This document shows positions 18,204 to 29,600 of a stretch of DNA of 64,000 bases, in pieces. Below the pieces are notes generated by a model. It did not search any database and had not been told where the DNA came from. It saw only the letters and a program-made list of their open reading frames with translations. The stretch covers positions 395,211 through 459,210 of the forward strand of contig NZ_GL878519.1 in assembly GCF_000194985.1 (NCBI RefSeq). The letters are read 5' to 3'. The stretch is from Dialister micraerophilus DSM 19965 (GTDB lineage: Bacteria > Bacillota > Negativicutes > Veillonellales > Dialisteraceae). Each line of letters opens with the position of its first letter. Position 1 is the stretch's first letter. A program made the position numbers and the translations under genes.

Positions 18204-18605
18204 TTAAAAAGTTTCGCCGTATCTTTTTTTGTAATGTTCTTCCGTTTGCTGTTCGTTGTATGTTAAAAATGTACGTTTACGCTTGCCTTCATAGGAAATT
18301 CTATAGAGAGTGTATTCGGAAAGCAATGAAACTGAAATTCTGTAAACATTGTCATTCTGACTGTTTTCTACAAGAACCGGCACTCCTATAATTTCAACTG
18401 ACGGATCTATTTCAAATGGTGATTTATAATTATCTTCGAGTAATTTGTTTATATCCAACTCTTCTTTTGAAAGTTGTTCTTCCATTTGAACTTCTATTGT
18501 CCGATCATTTACTGCAATTGCTGAGCGTATGTCATTTGCATGAACTGTGGCCATACATGAGAAAACTGCAATAGGAAGTATGAGATGTATCATTTTAAAT
18601 TTCAT
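18204..18605 (-). CDS. Small secreted protein of unknown function
   Basis: A 133-residue protein with a classical signal peptide (FKMIHLILPIAVFSCMATVHA, cleavage likely after residue 23). The mature part is rich in charged residues and has no motif I recognise. Its ending, NEQQTEEHYKKRYGETF, is charged and may be helical. It lies 14 bases upstream of trmL, follows AAGGAG, and may head the trmL-ylbF-murB transcript. It could be periplasmic in a two-membrane cell. Confidence 0.7.
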   Translation of the reverse strand: MKFKMIHLILPIAVFSCMATVHANDIRSAIAVNDRTIEVQMEEQLSKEELDINKLLEDNYKSPFEIDPSVEIIGVPVLVENSQNDNVYRISVSLLSEYTLYRISYEGKRKRTFLTYNEQQTEEHYKKRYGETF

Positions 18606-18644
18606 ATACTTCTCCTTAATATATTATCACAAATTGTATTCATA

Positions 18645-18674
18645 AAGAAAAAAAGAAGACCTTACGGCCTTCTT
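18645..18674 (-). terminator. Terminator after rplS
   Basis: On the minus strand AGAAGGCC-GTAA-GGTCTTCT (18673-18654, one internal mismatch) is followed by an eight-T run. Confidence 0.85.
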
Positions 18675-18681
18675 CCTTTTC

Positions 18682-19023
18682 TTATTTTCTTTCCTTAATT
18701 CTTGCCGCCTTACCTGACAATCCACGTAAGTAGAACAATTTCGCACGGCGAACTGCACCTGAACGCTTAACTTCAATCTTTGCAAGACGCGGAGAGTGAA
18801 CCAAGAAAGTTCTTTCTACACCTACACCGTAAGAAATACGACGTACTTTAAAGCTTTCTCTTACTCCTGAATTCTTTCTTGCAATAACAATGCCTTCAAA
18901 TACCTGAATTCTTTCGGTCTTTCCTTCGATAACCTTTGTGTGTACACGTACGGTATCTCCGGGACGGAATGCAGGGATGTCGTTGCGGAGCTGTTCTTTC
19001 TCCAATGTTTCAATAATATTCAC
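18682..19023 (-). CDS. rplS: 50S ribosomal protein L19
   Basis: A 113-residue large-subunit ribosomal protein at the 30S interface. The sequence [24 protein letters not shown] is the family start, and [20 protein letters not shown] and [13 protein letters not shown] the end. GTG 19023 is chosen over an ATG nine codons upstream, because AGGAGG sits seven bases before it and homologues start with this N-I-I-E-T sequence. It is flanked by a structured leader and its own terminator. Confidence 0.95.
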   Translation of the reverse strand: MNIIETLEKEQLRNDIPAFRPGDTVRVHTKVIEGKTERIQVFEGIVIARKNSGVRESFKVRRISYGVGVERTFLVHSPRLAKIEVKRSGAVRRAKLFYLRGLSGKAARIKERK

Positions 19024-19039
19024 GATCTTTTCCTCCTTC

Positions 19040-19110
19040 TCACAGGACATTCATGCCGATCGTTTTATGGCAGCGGACTGTCCAGACTGACGACGTTATT
19101 TTATCATATT
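19040..19110 (-). promoter_or_regulatory. Possible structured leader of rplS (L19-leader-like)
   Basis: Just upstream of the L19 ribosome binding site, GGACA (19083-19079) can pair with TGTCC (19048-19044), with an inner GCC/GGC pair. Short hairpin leaders before rplS are known in Firmicutes. The match to that family is not verified here. Confidence 0.4.
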
Positions 19111-19131
19111 AATTCCGATATGGCAATTTTT

Positions 19132-20313
19132 TTATAAACCTTCCATAGGAATTGCAAGTTTTCTTAATTTTTTCAATGCCTTACCTTCGATTTGACGTAT
19201 ACGTTCACGTGTTACACCGAAATATTTACCGACTTCTTCCAATGTACGCGGAGTTCCGTCATCCATACCGAAACGTAGTGCCAACACACCTTTTTCACGT
19301 TCGGTAAGTTCATTGAGCAATTTATAAATTTGCTCTCTCCTCATTGTTGCGGCTGCTTCTTCCTCCGGTGAACTTGTTTTTTGATCTTCTATGAAATCTC
19401 CCAAGTGTGAATCTTCTTTTTCACCTATAGGTGTTTCAAGTGAAATCGGATCCTGTGCGGCCTTTTTCGCCTCACGTATTTTTTCCACTGAAATACCCAT
19501 CTCTTTTGCAAGTTCTTCATTGCTGGCTTCTCTACCGAATTCTTGCAAAAATTTTCTTCCGATACGATTCATTTTATTGATAGTTTCAACCATATGAACC
19601 GGTACACGAATTGTTCTCGCCTGATCTGCAATTGAACGTGTGATTGCCTGTCTTATCCACCATGTAGCATATGTACTGAACTTATATCCCTTTTTATAGT
19701 CGAACTTATCCACAGCTTTTAAAAGCCCGATATTACCTTCTTGAATCAAGTCCAAAAAGGGCATACCTCTTCCGGGATATTTTTTTGCAATGGAAACTAC
19801 AAGACGCAAATTCGCATTTGCCATTTCTTTTTTTGCATCTTCGGCTCTCAGCTTATCCTCTTCGGTTGCATCGAGCATTTTTCCCTTTTCAATCTGTTTT
19901 GCAAGCGTCATTTCTTCTTCTGCGGACAATAACGGTGTCGCACCGCATTCACGCAAGTAAAGTCTTACCGGATCGCTTACATTCCCTTGAGTTACCGCAT
20001 AATCATTATTTTCGACTTTGGTCCAATCTTTTTCCTGTTTTTCCCAATCTTTATCATCATCGGAATCTTCTATAAGATTTTCATCGATATCTTCATCCAA
20101 AATAATATCTTCATCTTCCGGATTTTCATCATCGAGAACCAATTCAATATTATGATCATGTAGAAGTTGACTCAATTGATCAAGTTGCTTTACATTCAAA
20201 GATTTTTCTTTTGCAAAATCAATGAAATAATTGTAAGAAAGTACTCCTTCCTCAGTTTCCTTTGCTTTTAATTCTTTGATCCACTGAGCGAACTGTGTCT
20301 GCTTGATCGCCAA
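19132..20313 (-). CDS. rpoD: RNA polymerase primary sigma factor RpoD (SigA)
   Basis: A protein of about 393 residues, the main sigma factor. An N-terminal 1.1-like domain and a strongly acidic linker (residues about 57-95) precede region 1.2 ([22 protein letters not shown]). Region 2 contains [12 protein letters not shown] and [20 protein letters not shown], region 3 follows, and region 4 has [23 protein letters not shown] 20313 is preferred: GGGAGG lies nine bases upstream, whereas the in-frame GTG at 20322 directly touches that site. In most Firmicutes dnaG precedes rpoD; here it does not. Confidence 0.96.
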   Translation of the reverse strand: MAIKQTQFAQWIKELKAKETEEGVLSYNYFIDFAKEKSLNVKQLDQLSQLLHDHNIELVLDDENPEDEDIILDEDIDENLIEDSDDDKDWEKQEKDWTKVENNDYAVTQGNVSDPVRLYLRECGATPLLSAEEEMTLAKQIEKGKMLDATEEDKLRAEDAKKEMANANLRLVVSIAKKYPGRGMPFLDLIQEGNIGLLKAVDKFDYKKGYKFSTYATWWIRQAITRSIADQARTIRVPVHMVETINKMNRIGRKFLQEFGREASNEELAKEMGISVEKIREAKKAAQDPISLETPIGEKEDSHLGDFIEDQKTSSPEEEAAATMRREQIYKLLNELTEREKGVLALRFGMDDGTPRTLEEVGKYFGVTRERIRQIEGKALKKLRKLAIPMEGL

Positions 20314-20441
20314 TGGTGCCACCTCCCGATATTTCTAATCAATCCTCGATAAAAATAAAAGAAAAATAACATACACATACGGCAAATTACAAACTCCGTA
20401 AATGTACGCTTCCATACTTCGATATCTTTAGTCAAGTTAGT

Positions 20442-20470
20442 ATTATAGCACCAAAAATTATGATATGCAA
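20442..20470 (-). promoter_or_regulatory. Promoter of rpoD
   Basis: On the minus strand TTGCAT (20465-20470) and TATAAT (20442-20447) are 17 bases apart, with a TGC extended -10. The leader to the start codon is about 120 bases. Confidence 0.75.
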
Positions 20471-20589
20471 CAAAAATTATACAAAATTTATATAGTGCAT
20501 ATTAACCGTAAAATACACGAAAATAATATAGCATAAAACGCAGAAATTACAAAATTCCAACCATATATTTTTACATTATATCCATACAA

Positions 20590-20840
20590 AAGAAAGAGTA
20601 TATGTAATACGATACACACTTGATACATTTGCAAATAATTCTAATTTATGTTTTTCTTCAGCTTCAATCGTCTATTCCGTTTTTATAAATTCAAATTCTT
20701 TTTCGGACAAATCCTTTTAAGAATTTAAACGTGTAATCGGAATATCTTTTCATATCAGATAGTCATTTTTTACTTAAATACCCGTCATAAATATCTCTTT
20801 TTTACTGTTATGCTTAAAAGTACGGATTGAACAATCCAAA
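20590..20840 (-). pseudogene. Possible decayed coding remnant in the rpoD-purD gap
   Basis: The 20471-21021 stretch has no intact gene. On the minus strand, pieces read like protein in shifted frames: YDGYLSKK-stop, then MKRYSDYTFKFLKG, then in another frame SEKEFEFIKTE-stop-TIEAEEKHKLELFAN. Stops and a frameshift interrupt it, so if it was a gene it is dead. I cannot name the family. The rest of the gap is AT-rich with nothing else visible. Confidence 0.3.
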
Positions 20841-21021
20841 ACACTTACGTCCCAAAACATAATATTTAATTATTGCGCATGTCCTAAATTTATACTATTT
20901 TGTGTTTCTTTTGTTGTTTTTGTATCTTGTTTGCTTAATATTAAGTGTTTTCAAGTTTTTTCAATTCTAACTTTTTTAATTAAACTTTTTCCGGTAATAT
21001 TGTCGAAAATACTATGGTGTT

Positions 21022-21059
21022 GTAAAAAAAATCTTTTGTGCATTTTCACACAAAAGATT
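21022..21059 (-). terminator. Terminator of the purine operon
   Basis: AATCTTTTGTG (21030-21040) pairs with CACAAAAGATT (21049-21059), eleven pairs. A run of Ts follows on the minus strand just after purD. Confidence 0.9.
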
Positions 21060-21066
21060 TCTTCTA

Positions 21067-22314
21067 TTATTTTATTATTCCTATATCTTTTCTGAAGGTT
21101 TTGTTTTCGAAATTGATTTTTTCTATATTTTTGTAAATTCGCTTTCTCATTTCTTCAAAATCACTTCCGAGTGCCGTTACGGACAGTACTCTTCCTCCGG
21201 CACTTAAAATTTTATTATTTTTAAATTCCGTATTGTTATGATAAACGTAAATGTCTTCGTCTACATTTTCAATTCCGCTTATTTCTTTTCCTTTTTCGTA
21301 TTTCAGCGGATAGCCTTTTGAGGTGAGTATTACCGTCATGCATTTGTCTTTTTTCCAAATCAAATCTTCCGCTTTCAATGTACCTTCTATAGATTTTTCA
21401 ATTACATCTATAAGGTCGCTTTCCATTCGTGGAAGTACGACTTCGGTTTCAGGATCTCCAAATCGCACATTGAATTCGAGAATTTTCGGTTCGTTGTTTT
21501 TTATCATAAATCCTATGAAAAGTATTCCCGAGTATGCGAGGTTTTCCTGTTTCAGTCCGTATGAAATTTTTTCCAGTACCGGTTTTATACTTTTTTTCAA
21601 ATCTTCATTGAAAAGTTCATTCGGTGAGTAACAGCCTACTCCGCCTGTATTTTCACCTTTGTCTCCGTCATAGATGCGTTTGTAATCTCTTGCGCTTTCC
21701 ATCGGAATAAGATTTCCGTCGGATACGAAACAAAGAAGTGATGCTTCTTTACCTTCGAGAAATTCTTCGATTACTGCTGTTGTACCTTCTTGTCCGAAAA
21801 TTTTTTCTTCAAAAAGTTCTTTTAAATATTCTTTTGCTTCAAGTTCGTTTTGACAAATTTTTACACCTTTCCCTGCGCAAAGTCCGTCCGCTTTTATTAC
21901 GAGCGGATATGTAAAGTGTTTTATGACTTTTTCGCCTTCGGATTTCGAGGTTACCGTTTCGTATTTTGCAGTGGGAATATTGTATTTCAACATAAATTCT
22001 TTTGCAAAATCTTTGCTTCCTTCAAGTTTTGCACTTTCTTTGTCTGCTCCGAAAACTTTTATATTTGTATTGTCAAATTTGTCTTTTATACCTTCGCAAA
22101 GGGGAACTTCAGGTCCTACTATCACAAGATTTATATTGTTTTTTTCTGCAAAATCAAGAATTTCATCATTGCTTTTCAATTTTACATTTTCCGCATAACG
22201 CAACGTACCTGCGTTGCCTTCTGAACAGTATAATTTTGTAAGTTTTTTACTTTCGGATATTTTTTTGCAAATTGCGTCTTCTCGTCCGCCGTTTCCGATT
22301 ACTAATACTCTCAT
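21067..22314 (-). CDS. purD: Phosphoribosylamine-glycine ligase
   Basis: A 415-residue ATP-grasp enzyme that joins glycine to phosphoribosylamine (second step of purine synthesis). It starts MRVLVIGNGGREDAI, with ATP-grasp elements YPLVIKADGLCAGKGVKI, the glycine-binding GENTGGVGCYSPNE and the metal-binding NVRFGDPETEVVLPR. Length and motifs are standard. Last gene of the operon; a terminator follows directly. Confidence 0.97.
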   Translation of the reverse strand: MRVLVIGNGGREDAICKKISESKKLTKLYCSEGNAGTLRYAENVKLKSNDEILDFAEKNNINLVIVGPEVPLCEGIKDKFDNTNIKVFGADKESAKLEGSKDFAKEFMLKYNIPTAKYETVTSKSEGEKVIKHFTYPLVIKADGLCAGKGVKICQNELEAKEYLKELFEEKIFGQEGTTAVIEEFLEGKEASLLCFVSDGNLIPMESARDYKRIYDGDKGENTGGVGCYSPNELFNEDLKKSIKPVLEKISYGLKQENLAYSGILFIGFMIKNNEPKILEFNVRFGDPETEVVLPRMESDLIDVIEKSIEGTLKAEDLIWKKDKCMTVILTSKGYPLKYEKGKEISGIENVDEDIYVYHNNTEFKNNKILSAGGRVLSVTALGSDFEEMRKRIYKNIEKINFENKTFRKDIGIIK

Positions 22315-22331
22315 TTCGCCTCCGGTAAAAA

Positions 22332-23861
22332 TTAATGTCTGAAATGTCTTGTTCTTGTAAATACCATTGCAATACCGTACTTGTCACAAAGTTCGATTAC
22401 TTTCGGGTCTTTTATTGAGCCGCCCGGTTGAATAACTGCTTTTATACCGTTTGCATTAAGTAATTCAACGGTGTCTTCAAAGAAAAATGCATCGGATGCA
22501 ACTACTGCGCCTTCAAGTTTACCTTTTGCTCTTTCAAGTGCTTCTTCTGCAGCCCATGAGCGTCTTACTTCGCCTTGTCCTATTCCTATTGCCGCACCGT
22601 CTTTTACTACGACTATACCGTTTGATGCCACGCATTTACAGGTCTTGAATGCAAATAACAGGTTTTTCAATGTTTCTTCATCGGGTTTTGCTTTCGTTAC
22701 AAATTCCAATTCGTGTGTCAAAAGTTTGTTGTCGTAATCTTGATAAACAAGTCCGTTCAAAACTTCTTTGAATGTTTGTGACGGAATAGAGAAATCTTTG
22801 AGATTTTCGATTTCAACAAGTCTTATATTTTTCTTTGTTTCCAATATTTCAAGTGCTTTTTTTGAAAATTTCGGTGCAATTACAACTTCCACAAAGAAAC
22901 TGTGTATTTTTTCAGCTACGTATTCAGTAACTTCTTCATTGAGTGCAATTATTCCCCCGAAAATGGATTCGGTATCGCAAGCATATGCTTTGTCGTATGC
23001 TTGGTCTATTGTTTTACCTACTGCAAGTCCGCAGGGATTATTGTGCTTGATTGCCGCAACACAAGGTTCGTTGAATTCTTTTACTATTTTTATTGCAGAG
23101 TACATATCATTCAAATTATTGTATGACAATTCTTTTCCATGCAGTTGTCTGAATGATGTTTTTTCTTTTTCTTTTACATATACTTTTTCGTAATATGATG
23201 CTCTTTGGTGAGGGTTTTCACCGTATCTCAAATGAGATTTTTTATTATATGTTACGGTAAGCTTTTCCGGAAATTCAATTCCGAGCAAGTCATTGAAGTA
23301 GCTTGAGATAAGTGCGTCATAGTAAGCGGTATAATTGAATGCTTTTGCTGATAATCCGAGTCTGAAATCTTTGTCGGCAGTATTGTTTTCAAGTCTTTTT
23401 AAAACTTCTTTGTAATCTGAAGGTGAAACAACTACTAAAACATCGTTGTAATTTTTTGCCGCAGCTCTGATCATTGACGGACCGCCGATGTCTATGTTTT
23501 CAATCAAATTTTCGTGTGTGTTGTTTTCTCCGTTCAAAACTTTTTCAAACGGGTAAAGATTGTTTACAACCATATCTATTGATGAAATACCTGAATTTTT
23601 AACTGTTTTTACATGATTTTCATCATCACGTTTGTACAAAATTCCACCATGAATGAACGGATGTAAAGTTTTAACTCTTCCGTCCAAAATTTCTTTAAAT
23701 CCCGTAACTTCATCTACTTCAATTACATTTACTCCGTTTTGTTTCAATAACTTATATGTTCCTCCGGTGGAAATGATTTCCCACCCCAAGTCTGTAAGTT
23801 TTTTCGCAAAATCAACTATTCCGTCTTTTTCAAAAACGCTTATTAAGGCTCTTTTCGTCAT
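22332..23861 (-). CDS. purH: Bifunctional AICAR transformylase/IMP cyclohydrolase
   Basis: A 509-residue enzyme for the last two steps to IMP. The N-terminal MGS-like cyclohydrolase domain begins KRALISVFEKDGIVDFAKKL and has STGGTYKLLKQNGV and DGRVKTLHP. The C-terminal transformylase has AIKHNNPCGLAVG, with the catalytic Lys-His pair, and FFFEDTVELLNANGIKAVIQPGG near the end. GGAGG precedes the ATG. It follows purN by one base. Confidence 0.97.
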   Translation of the reverse strand: MTKRALISVFEKDGIVDFAKKLTDLGWEIISTGGTYKLLKQNGVNVIEVDEVTGFKEILDGRVKTLHPFIHGGILYKRDDENHVKTVKNSGISSIDMVVNNLYPFEKVLNGENNTHENLIENIDIGGPSMIRAAAKNYNDVLVVVSPSDYKEVLKRLENNTADKDFRLGLSAKAFNYTAYYDALISSYFNDLLGIEFPEKLTVTYNKKSHLRYGENPHQRASYYEKVYVKEKEKTSFRQLHGKELSYNNLNDMYSAIKIVKEFNEPCVAAIKHNNPCGLAVGKTIDQAYDKAYACDTESIFGGIIALNEEVTEYVAEKIHSFFVEVVIAPKFSKKALEILETKKNIRLVEIENLKDFSIPSQTFKEVLNGLVYQDYDNKLLTHELEFVTKAKPDEETLKNLLFAFKTCKCVASNGIVVVKDGAAIGIGQGEVRRSWAAEEALERAKGKLEGAVVASDAFFFEDTVELLNANGIKAVIQPGGSIKDPKVIELCDKYGIAMVFTRTRHFRH

Positions 23862-23862
23862 T

Positions 23863-24486
23863 TCATTCCTCCGTTATAAATGCTCCGTTTTCCTTAAAAA
23901 TTATTCTGTTTTCACAAAAAGCTTTTACTGTTTTTACAAGTATTTTATGCTCGACTTCAAGTACTTTTTCGGCAATGCTTTTATAATCGTCATTCATTTG
24001 TACGGGTACCGTATCTTGCATGATTATTGCGCCGCCATCTATAATTTCATCTACAAAATGTGTTGTTGCTCCGGTAATTTTTACACCTTTTTTTATAACC
24101 GCTTTATGTACATGTTCTCCGTAAAATCCGCTGCCGCAAAATGACGGTATCAACGACGGATGAATATTTATTATTCTTCCTCTGTAGTTTGAAATTATTT
24201 TTGATGTCAATATACCCAAGTATCCGGCAAGAACTATCAAATCTATATCTTTTTCTTTTAAAACTTTCAAAATTTCTTCATCGTATTCTTCACTTTTGGA
24301 AAAATTTTTTCTGTTTAAATACAAAGTTTCGATATTTGCTTTTTTTGCTCTTTCAAGCCCGTAAGCGTTTTTTTTGTTTGAAAATACAAGTTTTATTTTT
24401 GCATTTATTTCTTTATTTTCCGTTGCATTTATAATTGCTTGCAGATTTGTTCCGCCTCCGGATATAAATACGGCTATATTTTTCAT
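23863..24486 (-). CDS. purN: Phosphoribosylglycinamide formyltransferase (folate-dependent)
   Basis: A 207-residue GAR transformylase using 10-formyl-THF. It begins [16 protein letters not shown], and the catalytic Asn-His-Asp set is seen in [14 protein letters not shown] and [11 protein letters not shown]. Its start overlaps the purF stop by four bases. Confidence 0.96.
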   Translation of the reverse strand: MKNIAVFISGGGTNLQAIINATENKEINAKIKLVFSNKKNAYGLERAKKANIETLYLNRKNFSKSEEYDEEILKVLKEKDIDLIVLAGYLGILTSKIISNYRGRIINIHPSLIPSFCGSGFYGEHVHKAVIKKGVKITGATTHFVDEIIDGGAIIMQDTVPVQMNDDYKSIAEKVLEVEHKILVKTVKAFCENRIIFKENGAFITEE

Positions 24487-25937
24487 TTTTGTTCCTTATT
24501 TTTCTCCAAAAATTCTTTCTGTATATTTGTAAGCGAGCTTATGAAATCTTCTTTATAATCTCCAAGTCCTGCAGAATAGTCCGCACAGAACGAATCCATA
24601 CACAATCCTTTGTAAGGCCCTTCAAAATCAGTTCCGATAGCTTCAACAAGTCCTTCGGCACTGAGGTATCCGAGCGAGTCCGCACCTATGTATTCTCTTA
24701 TTTCTTCTACCGTTTTATTTGCGGCGATAAGTTCTTCGGTTCGTGATGTGTCTATACCGTAGAAACTTGGAAACATAAATGGCGGTGATGCTATTCGTAC
24801 GTGTACTTCAACCGCTCCTGCGTCTTTGAGAAGTCTTACTATACGGTTACAGGTAGTGCCTCTTACTATCGAGTCGTCAACCATTACAACCTTTTTACCT
24901 TTTACCACGCCTTTTACTGCAGACAATTTCATTTTTACGCCTTGTTCACGAAGTTCTTGTGTCGGTTGTATAAATGTTCTGGCAATATATTGATTTTTTA
25001 TAAGTCCCATTTCATAGGGAAGTCCGCTTTCTTCAGCATATCCGCTGGCAGCGGACAGTGAAGAATTCGGTACACCTACTACGATATCCGCATCTGGTGT
25101 CGGACATTCTTTTGCAAGTATTTTACCGCTTCTTTTTCTTGCAGTATGAACGTTTATATTTGCAATATCGGAATCGGGTCTTGCGAAATATACATATTCC
25201 ATCGCAGAAATGGAAGTTCTCTCGGGTTTTGTATATTGCTCAATTTTCATTCCGTCTTTTGTTATGATTACAAGTTCTCCGGCACCTATATTGCATACGA
25301 AATCCGCTCCGATTGTATCTATTGCACAAGTTTCACTTGCTACTATATAAGCACCGTTTTTTGTTTTTCCCACAACAAGAGGTCTTAACGCATTTGGATC
25401 TACAGCACCGTAAAGTGCATCTTTCAAAAGTACCAAGTATGTAAATCCGCCTTCAAGTTTTCTGAAACTTTCTTTCAACTGCTCTTTGAAAGTTTCTTTT
25501 TCGCTTCTTCTTATTAAATGTATTAAAACTTCGGTATCGGACGAGGAATGAAATATCGCACCTTTTTTCTCAAGTTCTTTTCGAAGTGTTATCGCATTTA
25601 TCAAATTGCCGTTGTGACAAATTCCCACACTCATATCATGAAAGTCGAATAAAAACGGTTGTACATTTCTTACACTATTGTCACCGGCGGTTGCGTATCT
25701 CACATGTCCGATTGCATTCTTACCTTTCAATTCTCCAAGTGATTCTTTGTTTTTGAAAACTTCCGACACAAGTCCCAAATCTCTGTGCTGATAAAGTTTC
25801 ACTCCGTCGGTTGAAATAATTCCTGCGCCTTCCTGTCCTCTGTGCTGCAAGCTGTGCAGCCCGAAATACGTGAGATTTGCAGCATTTTCATGATTGAAAA
25901 TTCCGAAAACTCCGCATTCTTCATTAATTCCACGCAC
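24483..25937 (-). CDS. purF: Amidophosphoribosyltransferase
   Basis: A 484-residue committed-step enzyme that makes phosphoribosylamine from PRPP and glutamine. After a short propeptide (MRGINEE) the nucleophile Cys begins CGVFGIFN, and the PRPP loop [16 protein letters not shown] is intact. Late cysteines ([14 protein letters not shown]) agree with the Bacillus-type enzyme that carries an iron-sulfur cluster, though cluster binding is inferred. Its start overlaps purC by 14 bases. PRPP is both its substrate and the likely signal of the operon's riboswitch. Confidence 0.97.
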   Translation of the reverse strand: MRGINEECGVFGIFNHENAANLTYFGLHSLQHRGQEGAGIISTDGVKLYQHRDLGLVSEVFKNKESLGELKGKNAIGHVRYATAGDNSVRNVQPFLFDFHDMSVGICHNGNLINAITLRKELEKKGAIFHSSSDTEVLIHLIRRSEKETFKEQLKESFRKLEGGFTYLVLLKDALYGAVDPNALRPLVVGKTKNGAYIVASETCAIDTIGADFVCNIGAGELVIITKDGMKIEQYTKPERTSISAMEYVYFARPDSDIANINVHTARKRSGKILAKECPTPDADIVVGVPNSSLSAASGYAEESGLPYEMGLIKNQYIARTFIQPTQELREQGVKMKLSAVKGVVKGKKVVMVDDSIVRGTTCNRIVRLLKDAGAVEVHVRIASPPFMFPSFYGIDTSRTEELIAANKTVEEIREYIGADSLGYLSAEGLVEAIGTDFEGPYKGLCMDSFCADYSAGLGDYKEDFISSLTNIQKEFLEKNKEQK

Positions 25938-26631
25938 TTGTCAATCTCCTTAAAACTTCGTCATATGCTTCCATTACGGAACCTAAATCTCTACGGAATC
26001 TGTCCTTGTCCAACTTCGCCATCGTGTGTACATCCCAAAGTCTGCAAGTATCCGGAGAAATTTCATCTGCAAGAATAATCTTTCCGTCAGATGTACGTCC
26101 GAATTCTATTTTGAAATCAACCAAAATCAAATTAGCTTTCAAGAACATTTCTTGTAACAATTTATTTATCTTCTTTGTCTGTTCCTTGATATATGCAAGT
26201 TCATCTTCCGTTGCAATTTCCAATGCTACTACGTGATCGTCATTAATCAAGGGATCGTTCAAATCGTCATTCTTATAGCTCAATTCGAATATCGGCTTTT
26301 TGAGTTTTTTTCCTTCTTCCAAACCGTATCTTTTTGCCATAGAACCGGCCACTATATTTCTTGTAATTACTTCCAACGGAATAATTTTTACATGTCTGCA
26401 AATCTGATCCGTTTCATTTACTTTTCTGATGAAATGTGTTTCAATTCCACGTTCACTTAAATATTTGAAAATAAATGATGTAATTGTATTGTTCAAAATT
26501 CCCTTGCGGTCGAATTCTTCCTTTTTCACACCGTTGAATGCAGTTGCGCTGTTTTTGTAATGTACATAAATTTCTTCATTGTTTTCACATTCATATAACT
26601 GTTTAGCTTTACCTTCGTATAATAATTTCAT
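25924..26631 (-). CDS. purC: SAICAR synthetase, canonical copy (PurC1)
   Basis: A 235-residue phosphoribosylaminoimidazole-succinocarboxamide synthase that joins aspartate to CAIR. It has the standard bacterial motifs [41 protein letters not shown] and [15 protein letters not shown] second, divergent PurC is encoded at the head of this same operon. It lies three bases after purL and overlaps purF. Confidence 0.95.
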   Translation of the reverse strand: MKLLYEGKAKQLYECENNEEIYVHYKNSATAFNGVKKEEFDRKGILNNTITSFIFKYLSERGIETHFIRKVNETDQICRHVKIIPLEVITRNIVAGSMAKRYGLEEGKKLKKPIFELSYKNDDLNDPLINDDHVVALEIATEDELAYIKEQTKKINKLLQEMFLKANLILVDFKIEFGRTSDGKIILADEISPDTCRLWDVHTMAKLDKDRFRRDLGSVMEAYDEVLRRLTSAWN

Positions 26632-26634
26632 TTT

Positions 26635-29600
26635 TTAGCTCCTTTTAAAATAATTTACTCCGTTTTTAAATATGTCTTGCTTTTTCTGTATGGTTTTTGT
26701 TTTATACAAATTTGTACCATATCGTTCGCTATGTCCCATTTTGCCGAGAACAAGTCCGTTTTCACTTATCATGCCTTCGATCGCATACGATGAATTGTTC
26801 GGATTGAATTTACCGTTGTAAGTTGCATTTCCGTTGAAATCGGAATATTGGAAAGCAGCCAAGTGTTTAAACTTTTCAATATTTTTTCCGACAAGTTTAC
26901 CTTCACCGTGACTGAACAGCACTTCATGCAGTTCACCTCCTTCAAAATCTTGTGTCCATGGTGAATTTGTACTTGCAACTCGTGTTATCGCAGCGGTTGA
27001 AATATGGTGGAAACTGTCGTTTCTGAAAAGTGTCAAATCGTTTTCATCAAGTTCTCGTATTTCACCGTATGGAAGTAAACCGGATTTGATTAATGCTTGA
27101 AAACCGTTACATATACCCAAAATAAGTTTCTTTTGTGCCAAATGATTTGAAACGGCTTTTTTTATTTTTTTATTTTTCAAAACATTTACAATGAATTTCG
27201 CACTTCCGTCAGGTTCGTCACCGCTTGAAAATCCTCCGGCAAACATAATGATATGCGACAATTCTATTTCTCTTGCCAATTCGTCAATAGATTCTTCTAT
27301 ATCCTTTGAAGTTTTATTTCTGAATACGAGCGTCTTTGTTGTTGCACCGGCATCAATAAATGCTTTTTCACAATCGTATTCGCAATTTGTTCCCGGAAAT
27401 ACCGGAATTAAAACTCTTACGTTTTCAACATACTCGGGATAGTATTTTTTACTTTCAAATTTAACGGAAATATTTTCACATGTTCCTTTGTCCGCATTTT
27501 CATACAACGGATACAATTCATCCAACGTGTTTGTGTATGCATTGAAAATTTCATCTTTTGTGAATTTTATACCGTTTACAGTAATTTCATCTCCGACTTT
27601 TCCTATTTTTTCAAACGGAAGTTCAATATCCGATTCGACAATCAAGGATGCCGGTACAAAATCCGAAATATTTTCTTTTTCTACCGTAAATCCCAAACCG
27701 TTTCCTATCGCCATTTTCACCAAAGATGCAACTATGCTGCCTTCTTCTTGTACATATACCGATACGATATTTTTGCTTTTTATGTATTTCTCTACTTCTT
27801 CATAATTTTTGATTGTTTCTTTTATATCGGGATAATTTTTATGATCTTTAACTACCGGTACATAGTACAAATTATTTCCTTTACGCTTTAATTCAGGAGT
27901 TATTACATCTTCGATTTTGACTGTCGTACATGCAAATGAAATCAAAGTTTCAACGACATTCATATCGTTGAAGGTACCCGACATACTGTCTTTTCCGCCG
28001 ATGGAAGGCGCTTCAATTTCTTTTTGTGCGTAAATCGCTCCGAGTAAACTCTGTGCAACTTTACCCCACTTTGTAAAGTCTTTGCCGAGTTTTTCGAAAT
28101 ATTCCTGAAATGAGAAATACAAATCTTTTCTGTTTCCGCCCGCCGCATAAACTTTTGCAACGGATTCAAGAACTGCATAAATCGATGACAAAAACGGTGA
28201 GTAATGAGAAATCTTCGGTATAAATCCGTAGGTAAGAATTGTTGCCGTATCGCTTGTACTGTGTATTGTCGGAAGTGCTTGAACACTCGCCTGAACCGGT
28301 GTAAGTTGATTTTTACCGGAAAACGGCATCAATACCGTCATCGCACCGATTGATGCGTCAAATCTTTGTGCAATTCCCTTCTGACAAGTTACGTTTAAAG
28401 ATTTCAGTTCTTTCAAAATGTTGTCTTTTGTAACTTCCACACTTTCAAAAGGATTTTTACCTTCATTGTCTTTCAAAATCGCACTTGAGTGTTGACGTAC
28501 TCCGGCCGTTTCCAAAAACTCCGCACTCATATCTACAACTTTTTGATTGAAATAATACATTTCAAGACGTTTTCTGTCGGTTATCGTTGCTACATGTGAA
28601 TACTCTATATTTTCTTTTTTACACTCTTTTATGAAAGTATCGTAATCAGCGGGTGAAATCACCACCGCCATACGTTCCTGAGATTCGCTTGTAGCAAGTT
28701 CGGTAGGATTCAAACCTTCATATTTCACAAGAATTTTATCCAAATGAATTTCCACACCGTCCGAAAGTTCGCCTATCGCCACACAAACTCCGCCCGCACC
28801 GAAGTCGTTGCATTTTTTTATTAATTTCGTTACTTCGGGTTTTCTGAATAATCTCTGAATTTTTCTTTCTTCGATTGCATTACCTTTTTGTACCTGACTT
28901 GACATCGTATCCAAAGAATCATTTGTATGACTTAAACTGGATCCGCTTGCACCTTGAATTCCGTCACGTCCCGTACGTCCTCCGATAAGTAAAACGATGT
29001 CTCCGTTTTCCGGTGACTGTCTTTTGTAATCTCCGACTTTTACCGCACCGACTACCGCACCGACTTCCATATGTTTTGCAACATAAGAATCGTCATACAA
29101 TTCTTTTACATATGTCGTTGCAAGTCCGATTTGATTACCGTAAGAAGAATAACCTGCCGCAGCTTTCTTTGAAATATCCGCCTGAGGTAATTTATGCGCC
29201 AAAGTATCTTCACGCTTTTGCAAAACATTTCCGCTGCCGGTAATTCTCATCGCCTGATAAACATAGCTTCGTCCGGAAAGTGGATCACGAATTGCACCTC
29301 CCACACAAGTGCTTGCACCGCCGAAAGGTTCGATTTCGGTAGGATGATTATGCGTTTCGTTCTTAAACTGAATAAGCCACTTTTCACTTTTTCCGTTATT
29401 TACTATATCCGTAAAAAACGAACAAGCATTTACCTCTTCACTTACCTCTATATTTTCATCATGCAAAATATTTTTGTGATACTTCCCGAAACAACTTGCC
29501 ATATCCATCAGTGTAATCGGTTTCTTTATATTGAGTTTTTTCCTCACATCAAGATATACATCGAAAGCCGACTGCATTTCTTTTTGAAATAAATTCGACT

